A DNA stretch of 64,000 nucleotides from CAYRHN01 sp964424115. Lineage in GTDB: Bacteria > Chloroflexota > Anaerolineae > Anaerolineales > Anaerolineaceae. Positions 17,566-25,245 of the stretch are shown here, one piece after another. Both the position numbers and the translations under genes were made by a program. Location of the stretch: contig CAYRHN010000006.1 of the NCBI GenBank assembly GCA_964424115.1, positions 176,173 through 240,172 of the forward strand. Reading direction: 5' to 3'. Under the pieces are notes generated by a model that saw nothing but the letters and a program-made list of their open reading frames with translations, had not been told where the DNA came from and made no database searches. The first letter of the stretch is position 1, and every line of letters starts with the position of its first letter.

Positions 17566-19155
17566 CTAGGGCAGGATGGCCTTTTCCAGGCGCTCGATGC
17601 GGGCTTCCAGTTTGGCGTTCTCTTTCTCCAGCGCATCGATCTGGGCCTGCTGGGCCTTGTTGATCTTGATCAACTCCTGGATGGCCGCCAGCGAGATGCC
17701 GTTGGTGTCCAGCGCGGCAATGTGCCGGTTGTCTGCGCCCAGGCCGAAGGCAGCAAAGAAATCCTGCGCCATGGGGCCGATGTGGCGCACGCTGTCGTCT
17801 TCGGCTTTGTAGTTCCAGCTCAGGATGGGCAGCTCGGCGATCTTATCCAGCACCGAGGCGCTGTCCACCGCCGCGAAGTTCTCTTTGGCGTTCACGTCGG
17901 AATACTCGATCACATAGCCGTCGGCGCGGATGTTGCCGGCCACGTGCAGCTTCTCGGCCGGGGTGGTGGTGCCGATGCCCACGTTGCCGTCGGCGAACAT
18001 GTCGCCCATAACACGCAAGGAGGAGCCCGCGCCTAACGTATTGGTGACCAGCACGGTGGTAGGCCCGCTTGAACTCTCGATATCCAGGGTGGCGTTGGGG
18101 GACCAAGTCCCGATGCCCACGTTGCCATTGGCTTTGAGAGTCAGAGAATTGGTCGGGGCGCCGGGCTGGATGCGGAAGGGCAGTTTGGACCCGCCGGTTA
18201 CGTCGCGGATGAAGAAGTTGCTCTCATTCCCGGCCATGTCCCAGATTTGTGGGGTCCACCCGCCGGAAGCATCCTGCTCCAGGCGGACTGCGGGCGTGTC
18301 GCTGCGGACGATGTGCAGGTCCAGGACCGGGGTATTGGTGCCCAGGCCCACTCTGCCGGTGGAGCTGATATACAGGGCGTTCGCGCGTGCGCCGGCTGCG
18401 ATGGTGAACACCCTTCGGGCAGCAGTGGAATCTTCGATGGAGAAGTAATTGGCGCCGCCGCTGGAGGAATCGTTGGTGATAATGCGCCAGTCGTTGGCGG
18501 CAAAGCCGGCGGTAGTGCTGGTATCATCAAAGAAGATCTGAAGGTTGTTTTCCTTCATTTTAAGGGTGTCGAAGCCAAAGGATTCCGTGCCGTCGGTCAG
18601 GCAGTCATAGCCAATGCATTCCGAGCCGGTGATGATGACATCATCGGCATGCACCACATCCTGGATCTGGTTGCCGCCCTCCGCCACCGGCTGGGCAAAG
18701 ACGCCGCTCTGCACGGAGAAAAAACCACTGGCCAGGGTATCCTGGGGCAGCTTGCCGGCGGCCTCCAGCGAGGCGGTCAGCTGGCTGCGCAGGTCGGGAT
18801 CATTGGCGGCCAGGCGCATCTGGGCGGCCGTCAGGGCGTCGATGACGGGCAGCAAGCGCAGTTCATAGGCATAGCTTCCGTCAGAAAGTTTCACCTCGCT
18901 GAACGGCAGTTCCACAGCCTGCCCGGCCTGGAAGGTGCGCGTGATCTGGCTTTCATCCGGGGCGGTGATGGTCAGGTCTGCCTGGCGGTAGAGGATGTTC
19001 ACCTGCCAGGTCAGTTTTTCGGGTTCGATCTGCAGGGTCACAGCCGTCAGGGGTTGGTTGGCTTGCGCGGCTGCCGGAGAGGAAGCCGCGCCGGCGAAGA
19101 TCAGGCTCAGCGCGGCCAGCAGGCTGAGCAGAAGGGTCAAATGGTTTCTTTTCAT
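17566..19155 (-). CDS. Secreted fibre-like protein with S74 self-cleaving chaperone domain
   Basis: 529 residues with a signal peptide (about 1-31). Residues about 260-400 carry repeated VGIGTxxPxxxLxVxG segments, typical of head-domain or stem repeats in trimeric fibres. The C-terminal 120 residues are a Peptidase_S74 intramolecular chaperone: YSDVNAKENF with the Ser/Lys pair used for autocleavage, then LPILSWNY, IGPMAQDFFAAFG, DTNGISLAAIQELIKI, and a final coiled coil (about 495-527) rich in Lys/Glu/Leu. In phage and eukaryotic relatives the domain helps a trimer fold and then cuts itself off. A signal peptide and no nearby phage genes suggest a cellular surface fibre. It is third in an operon with two small exported proteins. 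Confidence 0.88.
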   Translation of the reverse strand: MKRNHLTLLLSLLAALSLIFAGAASSPAAAQANQPLTAVTLQIEPEKLTWQVNILYRQADLTITAPDESQITRTFQAGQAVELPFSEVKLSDGSYAYELRLLPVIDALTAAQMRLAANDPDLRSQLTASLEAAGKLPQDTLASGFFSVQSGVFAQPVAEGGNQIQDVVHADDVIITGSECIGYDCLTDGTESFGFDTLKMKENNLQIFFDDTSTTAGFAANDWRIITNDSSSGGANYFSIEDSTAARRVFTIAAGARANALYISSTGRVGLGTNTPVLDLHIVRSDTPAVRLEQDASGGWTPQIWDMAGNESNFFIRDVTGGSKLPFRIQPGAPTNSLTLKANGNVGIGTWSPNATLDIESSSGPTTVLVTNTLGAGSSLRVMGDMFADGNVGIGTTTPAEKLHVAGNIRADGYVIEYSDVNAKENFAAVDSASVLDKIAELPILSWNYKAEDDSVRHIGPMAQDFFAAFGLGADNRHIAALDTNGISLAAIQELIKINKAQQAQIDALEKENAKLEARIERLEKAILP

Positions 19156-19173
19156 TGTATTCTCCTCGTTTTC

Positions 19174-19740
19174 CTATTTCACGATGATCGGGAAGAAAAG
19201 GGTATGTTCCGTCATCATCTCAACATCCATTCCCAGCCCCAGGCTGAGATCCCCCGCGGCGCCGGCGCTGCGGGAAATATGCACCACCAGCCGTTCATCC
19301 GCGGCCAGGTAAGGCGCATCGATCAGGGGCATTAACGTCCAGCTGTTCTCGGTGGCGGTTTGCAGGTTCAGGACAGCCGTGCCCAGATCGCGCCGGTAGA
19401 TGCCGGCCGTGTCGTACACCTCCAGGTTGGCGAAGTAATCGCCGCCGTACGAGCCGGAGCGGTCAAACACCACCAGGCGCACCTGAACCACCTTCGTGAG
19501 GGTGGAAGCGGGCACGACGAAGAAAACGTGTTCCTGCAGGGCGCTGCTCAAAACGCGCACTGCCGCCGAGGCAGGCAGGTTGGTGAGGTTGGCGGCGCTG
19601 GGTTGGACGGTGAGCATGAAGCCGACATGCCAGCAGGTGAGCGGGGCAGTTTCGGCTGCCTGCAGGTGCGCCCCGGCCGCCGGTTGGGCAGCAGGCAGGA
19701 GCAGCAGCAGACAGAGTAGAAGGTACCAGATAGGTTTCAT
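19174..19740 (-). CDS. Small secreted protein with C-terminal tag
   Basis: 188 residues. The ATG at 19738-19740 follows AGGAGG eight bases upstream, and a good signal peptide (MKPIWYLLLCLLLLLPAA) starts there. The mature part looks all-beta, with a jelly-roll-like pattern (VVQVRLVVFDRSGSYGGDYF, ATENSWTLMPLIDAP). It ends in LFFPIIVK, a Lys-ending version of the shared tail. It is the middle gene of a three-gene operon: 13 bases after the upstream gene and 18 before the S74 gene. No homology-based function can be offered; partnership with the S74 fibre is inferred from the operon only. Confidence 0.75.
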   Translation of the reverse strand: MKPIWYLLLCLLLLLPAAQPAAGAHLQAAETAPLTCWHVGFMLTVQPSAANLTNLPASAAVRVLSSALQEHVFFVVPASTLTKVVQVRLVVFDRSGSYGGDYFANLEVYDTAGIYRRDLGTAVLNLQTATENSWTLMPLIDAPYLAADERLVVHISRSAGAAGDLSLGLGMDVEMMTEHTLFFPIIVK

Positions 19741-19753
19741 GGCTGCCTCCTGC

Positions 19754-20296
19754 CTAGTGGGTGAGGATCTCGAACATCGCGCGCGCGTCGAATTCCCCAT
19801 CGGTCACCGGGGCCGGATCGAGCGTTACTTCCGCGGCAAGGAATTCACCGGGAGAGATGTACAGGTTGTTGGTATCCGCAGAGAGGGAAAGCAGGCTCCA
19901 GCTCCCAACCGGCAGGCCGAGCAAGTCCACCCCTGCGCTGGTCACTTCGTGCACTGCCGTACCGTCAAGCGTGTAAATGATCAGGTGCAGCGTGGCAGTG
20001 CCGGTGTAGCCGGAATTGCTGATGAGATAGATGCGCGCGGTGGCGATGGAACGGCCGGCGCCGGGGGCAGGGAAGATGAAGCTCATTTGCGGCACCCCTG
20101 CCTGGGCGCGGTAAGCCGCGGTTTGCGAGACCAGCCTGCCCGCCACGGCGCCGTAGGTCGGGGGACCGTGGACGGTGGTGCCCAGGTTGATGATCTCATC
20201 GATGGTGCCTTTAGAATCTGTCTGGGCAAGGCCGGGGATGACCGCCGCCAACAGCAAACAGATCAGCACGGGAACGATATACAGCACTTTCTTCAT
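19754..20296 (-). CDS. Small secreted beta-rich protein
   Basis: 180 residues with a signal peptide (about 1-24, ending in IPGLAQ). The mature sequence resembles the gene just downstream in size and pattern (IATARIYLISNSGYTGTATL, GSWSLLSLSA, LYISPGEFLAAEVTL), so the two may be distant paralogues with a carbohydrate-binding-like beta-sandwich. It ends in MFEILTH and lacks the FLP-type tail. AGGAG precedes the ATG by eight bases. First gene of the operon leading to the S74 fibre protein. Confidence 0.72.
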   Translation of the reverse strand: MKKVLYIVPVLICLLLAAVIPGLAQTDSKGTIDEIINLGTTVHGPPTYGAVAGRLVSQTAAYRAQAGVPQMSFIFPAPGAGRSIATARIYLISNSGYTGTATLHLIIYTLDGTAVHEVTSAGVDLLGLPVGSWSLLSLSADTNNLYISPGEFLAAEVTLDPAPVTDGEFDARAMFEILTH

Positions 20297-20502
20297 GTTT
20301 TTGCTCCTCTAGTCACGTAGGATGAATCCCGACTGTCTCAGTCAGGCAGAGGGGATGGTGTGTTCGCCTTGGGTTATGAGGGAAAAGGATTGGTGAATTG
20401 GCGCGCCGGGAAGTGTGGCGCAGCCCCATTTATTTATACAGCAAATATTATTGAAAGGCAATCGTTTGGGACAAAGAACCCGCGGGTGGCTTCCGGCAGG
20501 GA

Positions 20503-20910
20503 TCATCCCACCAGGTGTGCCGGGCAGCCGTTGCGGCAGTCTGTCGCGCCAAAACCGGGGATGGGGACGAGCGCGCCGGGTTGATTTGAAAGCCATTGGC
20601 TCCAGGTGCATTCGCGGCGGGCATCTTCTTCCCAGGCCACCGCTTCCAGCGCGGCGCAGGCCAGCAGGGCGTCGATATGCCAGTGGGGCCTGCTGCCGGC
20701 GCGCGTGTGGCGCAGGACGCGCGCGCGCAGACCACCGGGTCCAAAGGCGCTGCCGCAATAAAAGTAGGTCGCGGCGGGCAGGTCGAATTCTCCCAGCACG
20801 CCGGCGCGGATATGGGCAGGATGATTCAGGCGCAAGCGCAGGATATAACTGCCCGGCCGGGCGGGTAGTTTTTTCGCGGCTTCGGCCAGGGGAAAGAAGG
20901 TCGGCAGCAT
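20503..20910 (-). CDS. DUF123 GIY-YIG-type nuclease-fold protein
   Basis: 135 residues. The family pattern is clear: GSYILRLRL, GEFDLPAATYFYCGSAFGPGG, LRARVLRHTR, HWHIDALL and the closing VPIPGFGATDC. DUF123 proteins are GIY-YIG relatives and can stand alone or be fused to endonuclease III. The ATG at 20908-20910 has TACAAT (20917-20922) six bases upstream and no Shine-Dalgarno, suggesting leaderless expression. The UvrA-like gene starts 100 bases away on the other strand, so both may be expressed from one divergent promoter region. DNA-repair involvement is an inference from fold and neighbour. Confidence 0.85.
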   Translation of the reverse strand: MLPTFFPLAEAAKKLPARPGSYILRLRLNHPAHIRAGVLGEFDLPAATYFYCGSAFGPGGLRARVLRHTRAGSRPHWHIDALLACAALEAVAWEEDARRECTWSQWLSNQPGALVPIPGFGATDCRNGCPAHLVG

Positions 20911-21010
20911 GAAAATATTGTATCCGAACTCGGACGTGAATGCGAGCGGCTGCCAATTTTCTCTCCTGGAAACTCGGAAACTTTTTCTTTTTTCGTGGTA
21001 TTCTTTGGAT

Positions 21011-23563
21011 ATGACCGATTTCCTTACCATCCGCGGCGCACGGCTGCACAACCTGAAGAATATTTCCCTGGACATCCCCAAGAACCAGCTGGTGGTGCTG
21101 AGCGGGCTGTCCGGTTCGGGCAAGTCCACCCTCGGCTTCGACATCCTGCTCAAGGAAGGCCAGCGCCAATACATGGAGTCGCTGGGCATCCTGCCCTTCG
21201 GCATGGCGCGCCCGCCGGTGGATGAGATCCGCGGGCTTTCGCCGACGATCAGTCTGGGGCAGAACCTGGGCAACCGCAGCCCGCGTTCCACGGTCGGCAC
21301 GCTGACCGATGTGTACACCTACCTGCGCGTCCTGTTTGCCCGCCTGGGACGGCGCGCCTGCCCGGTTTGCGGAGAGGAGATCCCCCCTTCTTTGGCATCT
21401 GCTGAAGAGGAATGGCAGGGCGAGACTGGCTCGGACGAAGAATTTCCTGCCAACGAGAGCTTCCCCTGCCCGCACTGCGGCGCGGCGGCGGCGGTATTGA
21501 GCATGGCGCATTTCTCTTTCAACAAGCCTGCCGGGGCCTGCCCGATTTGCACCGGGTTGGGGGTGGCGCTGCAGGTCGATCTCTCCCGCCTGGCGGACGA
21601 GCAAAAGACCCTGGCGGATGGGGCCATGCGCGAGTGGAACCGGGTCCAGATCGATTACCAGCTCGGCATCCTGCGCGCGGCTGCCGCCTGGTACGGATTT
21701 GAATTCGATCTTTCGCGCCCGGTGAAGGATTTTTCGCCCGAGCAGCGCGATCTGCTCTTCCACGGGGTGGGCAGCGCGCAGTTCCGCCGCCATTTTCCTC
21801 AGCGCCAGCCGCCGCCCACCGTCCGGCAGGGGCGTTTTGAGGGGGCAGCGACTGCTCTGCTGCGCCGCTACGGCGAGCATTTGCACCGGCAGCAGAACAA
21901 GCCCAGTTACCGTGACCCACTGGAAGAGTTTTTAACCATTGCGGCTTGCCCGGAATGCGGCGGGACGCGCCTGCGCGCCGAGGCGCGCGCGGTGACGGTG
22001 GGCGGGGAGAATATTGTGGCGCTTTCTGGCCTGGCGCTGGACGAGCTGGCTGTCTGGCTGGGGCGGCTGCCTGCCCACCTGGAACCCGCGGAGCTGCGCC
22101 TGGGCGAGGCCATCCTGGATGACCTGCAGGCGCGCCTTGCCCGCCTGGGTGAGGCCGGGGCGGGCTACCTCTCGCTGGGGCAGGGGGCGCCCTCGCTCTC
22201 GGCGGGGGAGCTGCAGCGCCTGCGCCTGGCCGGGCTGCTCGGCTCGGGGTTGAGCGGGGTGTTGTATGTCTTCGACGAGCCGACGGTGGGCCTGCACCAG
22301 CGCGATACGCGCCGCCTGATCGGGCTGCTGCGCCGCCTGCGCGACCTGGGCAACACGGTGCTGGTGATCGAGCATGATCTGGAAGTGATCGCTGCCGCCG
22401 ACCATTTGATCGATTTTGGCCCCGGGGCAGGCAGACAGGGCGGGCAGATCGTGGCGCAGGGCACGCCGGAGGACGTGTCGGCCGCGCCCGGCTCGCTGAC
22501 CGGCGATTACCTGGCCGGGCGGGCGCACATTCCTCTCCCGGAGCAGCGCCGCGCGCCTGCTGAAAGGGTGCTGGTCATCCGTGGCGCGCGCCATAACAAT
22601 TTGAAGCATATCGACGTGCGCCTGCCGCTGGGGCTGTTGGTGGCGGTGACGGGCGTCTCCGGTTCGGGCAAGTCCTCGCTGATCTTCGACATCCTCGACC
22701 GGGCGGCGCGCCGCCGGCTGAATGGGCCAGGGGAGCTGCCCGGCGCGCACGACGGCATCGACGGTCTGGAATATGTGGATCAGGTGATCACCATTGACCA
22801 GGACCCGCTGCGCGGCGCGCCGCACTCCAACGCCGCCACCTACACCGACACCTTCACGCCTATCCGTGAGGCCTTTGCCGCCTTGCCCGAGGCGCGCCGC
22901 CTGGGCTTCAGCGCGCGCCATTTTTCGTTCAACCTGCCCGGCGGGCGCTGCGAACGCTGCCAGGGGGCGGGCGTGATCGCGGTCAACATGCATTTCCTGC
23001 CGGAGGTGGATGTGCGCTGCCCGGTCTGCCGCGGGCGGCGTTTTTCCCCGCAGGTGCTGGCGGTGCGCTACCGCGGGCTGGACATCTCGCAGGTGCTGGA
23101 ATTGACCGTGGAAGAGGCGCTGGCGTTCTTCGCGGATATTCCCGCGGCGCAGTTGCGTTTCCAGGTGCTGTGCGATGTGGGCCTGGGCTACCTCCAGCTT
23201 GGTCAGCCTGCCGACACGCTCTCGGGCGGAGAGGCGCAGCGGGTGAAGCTATCCAGAGAACTGGGGCGGCGCAGCAAGGAGCGCACGCTCTACCTGCTGG
23301 ACGAACCGACCACCGGGCTGCACCTGGCCGACACCGCCCGCCTGCTGGGGGTGCTGCGGCGGCTGGTGGAGGGGGGCGGCAGCGTGGTGGTGGTGGAACA
23401 CAACCTGGATCTGGTGCGGGCGGCGGATTGGGTGATCGACCTGGGGCCGGAGGGCGGCGCGGGCGGGGGGCGGCTGGTGGCCGAGGGTACGCCGGAAGAG
23501 GTGGCGCAGGCGGCGGGGTCCTTCACCGGAAAATATTTGCGGGAGATACTTAACCACGGATAA
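21011..23563 (+). CDS. UvrA-like ABC ATPase lacking the UvrB-binding domain
   Basis: 850 residues, about 90 shorter than canonical UvrA. It has two ABC ATPase halves: Walker A LSGSGKST (about residue 33) and VSGSGKSS (about 547), signatures LSAGELQRLRLAG and LSGGEAQRVKLS, Walker B VLYVFDEPTVGLHQRD and LYLLDEPTTGLHLAD. Zinc-ligand cysteines are present: CPVCG/CPHCG, CPICTGLG, CERCQGAG and CPVCRGRR. After FARLGRRACPVCGEE the chain runs almost directly to FSFNKPAGACP, so the UvrB-binding module normally found there is missing, as in UvrA2 proteins. It therefore probably binds DNA or DNA-drug complexes without loading UvrB. The start at 21011 has TATTCT six bases upstream and no Shine-Dalgarno. 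The last codons and stop are inside a palindromic repeat. Confidence 0.9.
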   Translation: MTDFLTIRGARLHNLKNISLDIPKNQLVVLSGLSGSGKSTLGFDILLKEGQRQYMESLGILPFGMARPPVDEIRGLSPTISLGQNLGNRSPRSTVGTLTDVYTYLRVLFARLGRRACPVCGEEIPPSLASAEEEWQGETGSDEEFPANESFPCPHCGAAAAVLSMAHFSFNKPAGACPICTGLGVALQVDLSRLADEQKTLADGAMREWNRVQIDYQLGILRAAAAWYGFEFDLSRPVKDFSPEQRDLLFHGVGSAQFRRHFPQRQPPPTVRQGRFEGAATALLRRYGEHLHRQQNKPSYRDPLEEFLTIAACPECGGTRLRAEARAVTVGGENIVALSGLALDELAVWLGRLPAHLEPAELRLGEAILDDLQARLARLGEAGAGYLSLGQGAPSLSAGELQRLRLAGLLGSGLSGVLYVFDEPTVGLHQRDTRRLIGLLRRLRDLGNTVLVIEHDLEVIAAADHLIDFGPGAGRQGGQIVAQGTPEDVSAAPGSLTGDYLAGRAHIPLPEQRRAPAERVLVIRGARHNNLKHIDVRLPLGLLVAVTGVSGSGKSSLIFDILDRAARRRLNGPGELPGAHDGIDGLEYVDQVITIDQDPLRGAPHSNAATYTDTFTPIREAFAALPEARRLGFSARHFSFNLPGGRCERCQGAGVIAVNMHFLPEVDVRCPVCRGRRFSPQVLAVRYRGLDISQVLELTVEEALAFFADIPAAQLRFQVLCDVGLGYLQLGQPADTLSGGEAQRVKLSRELGRRSKERTLYLLDEPTTGLHLADTARLLGVLRRLVEGGGSVVVVEHNLDLVRAADWVIDLGPEGGAGGGRLVAEGTPEEVAQAAGSFTGKYLREILNHG

Positions 23564-23621
23564 ACACAGATAAGAATTTAAAATACCTTATCTGTGTTTA
23601 TCTTGCTTTTATCTGTGGTTA
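23551..23621. repeat. ACCACGGATAAACACAGAT palindrome, possible terminator
   Basis: Arms TAACCACGGATAAACACAGA and its near-complement, with a central TAAG/CTTA stem. It supplies the final Asn-His-Gly codons and the TAA of the UvrA-like gene and lies between convergent genes. Confidence 0.75.
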
Positions 23622-23636
23622 ATGATTGGTTATTCT

Positions 23637-24914
23637 TTACGGACGGGAATTGCCGCGGTCGTGATGTCCGCCGTTATTGGAGTGCCCGTCACCGGAGTGG
23701 TGTTGGCCGTTCTGCTGGTGGCCGCCGTCATCCTGGTGACCATGGTCGTTATGATTATCCTGTTCATCCTGGTCGTCCTGGCCGTCCTGCTCGTTCGGGT
23801 TGCGCTTGGGATTCATCCCGTGCCAGCCGCGGTCGTGGCGGTCGGAGAAGCTTTGCAGGGTGACGTTCTCCAGGTACCAGTCCGCCTGGGCCTGGGTGAT
23901 GACCCCGTCGGTGACCGCCTGCTGCAGGGCGGGGGCCAGGGCTGTCTTCAGGTTGGCGAGCACGGCCTCCTCGGTCAGCCCGAGCGAGGCGATCAATTCG
24001 CTGAGGGTGTGGCCCTCATGGTAGGAGGTTGCCAGGTCCTCCACAGGGATGCCCAGGGCTGCCGCCAGCATCTCCACCGGGTCGATATAGTCCTCCAGGT
24101 CGAACAGGCGGTTGAGATCGTAGGTCACCACCGGCAGGCTGTGGTAGAAATCCTCCAGGTTGTAGTTGTGCGGATCGGCCAGGTAGGCGTCCGCCTGCTC
24201 CTGGGTGATCTTGCCGTCGGCCATGGCCTGCTTGACCGCCGCTTCCACCTGGGCCTGCAGGCTGGCGGCGACCGTGGTCTCATCCAGCCCGAGCGAGGCG
24301 AGCAGGTCCGTCAGGTCGGTGCCGTTCTGGCGGGCTGTGCGCAGTTCCTCGACGGTGATGCCCAGCGCATTGGCCAGCATCGTCTCGCGGTCGATATAGG
24401 TGCGCATTGCCAGGCGGGTGCGCAGCGCGTCGGCTTCCTCAGGAGTGATCTGCCCGGCGTCCAGCGCGGCCTGGATCTGCATCTCGCGGGCAGCTTCGCG
24501 CGCGGCCGCCAGCGCTTCGGGGGTGAGGCCCAGCTCGGCGGCCAGGGCGGCTTCATAATCCACGTTGGCCTCGCTGATCAACCAGGAGGCCAACCCGCCC
24601 TTGCGCCCGTGGAAGCCGTAGCCGCTCTCCTTGAGCTCGGCAGCCTGGGCTTCGGTGATCAACCCGTTTGCCAGGGCCTGGTCGACGATCTTGTCCCATG
24701 CCGCCTCTCTGGCAGCGGCCAGTTGCTCAGGGGTGATGCCCAGGGCCAGGGCCAGGTAGGTGTCGGATTCATGGAACCCGATGCACTCCCCGTGCCCGCC
24801 CGGGCCGTCATGCGCCTGGACTGTGGTGGAAGGAATGAAGAACGCGGCGGCTCCCAGCAGGAGCGCCAGCGCGGCGCAGGCCAATACCGTTAATAGTCGT
24901 TTGTGCTTGAACAT
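23637..24914 (-). CDS. Secreted helical-repeat protein with His/Asp-rich tail
   Basis: 425 residues. A signal peptide (about 1-34) is followed by repeated helical units of the type LALGITPEQLAAAREAAWDK, QALANGLITEAQAAEL, NGTDLTDLLASLG and MADGKITQEQADAYL, a pattern like DUF2680-type and related exported repeat proteins. The last 65 residues are a low-complexity tail rich in His, Asp, Asn, Gln and Gly (HGHQDDGGHQQNGQHHSG), which could bind metal ions. AGGAG lies before the ATG. It is paralogous to the protein at 36146-37378, which sits on the far side of the two subtilases in the same orientation but has a Gly/Met-rich tail. Confidence 0.8.
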   Translation of the reverse strand: MFKHKRLLTVLACAALALLLGAAAFFIPSTTVQAHDGPGGHGECIGFHESDTYLALALGITPEQLAAAREAAWDKIVDQALANGLITEAQAAELKESGYGFHGRKGGLASWLISEANVDYEAALAAELGLTPEALAAAREAAREMQIQAALDAGQITPEEADALRTRLAMRTYIDRETMLANALGITVEELRTARQNGTDLTDLLASLGLDETTVAASLQAQVEAAVKQAMADGKITQEQADAYLADPHNYNLEDFYHSLPVVTYDLNRLFDLEDYIDPVEMLAAALGIPVEDLATSYHEGHTLSELIASLGLTEEAVLANLKTALAPALQQAVTDGVITQAQADWYLENVTLQSFSDRHDRGWHGMNPKRNPNEQDGQDDQDEQDNHNDHGHQDDGGHQQNGQHHSGDGHSNNGGHHDRGNSRP

Positions 24915-25245
24915 CGCATCTCCTTTTTTTGTGGTAGGGGAAAAACCTGCCTGCTAGTTGACATCATAGCACGGAATCAACAAAAAGCATGGATTTTTGC
25001 TCAAAAAATCAACGTTTGTTAGTGAATTGATAAGAGAAACCATAAGAAAGAGGAGCCACAGATAAAAGATGATGAACACGGATTGGATAAAAAGTCTTAA
25101 CCGAGGAATTGCAATCCGTCGAAATCTCAAAAGCTTTGAATTACAGGTTTGATAAGTTTGATAGGTAAGAAATAGTTTATACTTTAAAAACGAATAATTC
25201 ACGAAGCATTACATGAAAAAATTTCAATTTAGGGAAGGAAATTTC
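24915..25245. other. Divergent intergenic region upstream of the subtilases
   Basis: AT-rich, no gene seen. Contains a half-copy of the AACACGGAT repeat near 25068-25076. Two close TTGATA hexamers (25149 and 25158) and a TATACT box (25178-25183) make a poor-spacing promoter candidate for the first subtilase. Confidence 0.4.

Noticed and set aside
17566..19155. S74 domain as evidence of a prophage
   Set aside because: The protein has a signal peptide, sits in an operon with exported proteins, and no capsid, portal, terminase, integrase or lysis genes are present.
20342..21886. Long minus-strand frame of 514 codons over the UvrA-like and DUF123 region
   Set aside because: It overlaps two well-supported genes in the wrong frame and has no coherent domain. 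The DUF123 gene uses another frame of that strand.
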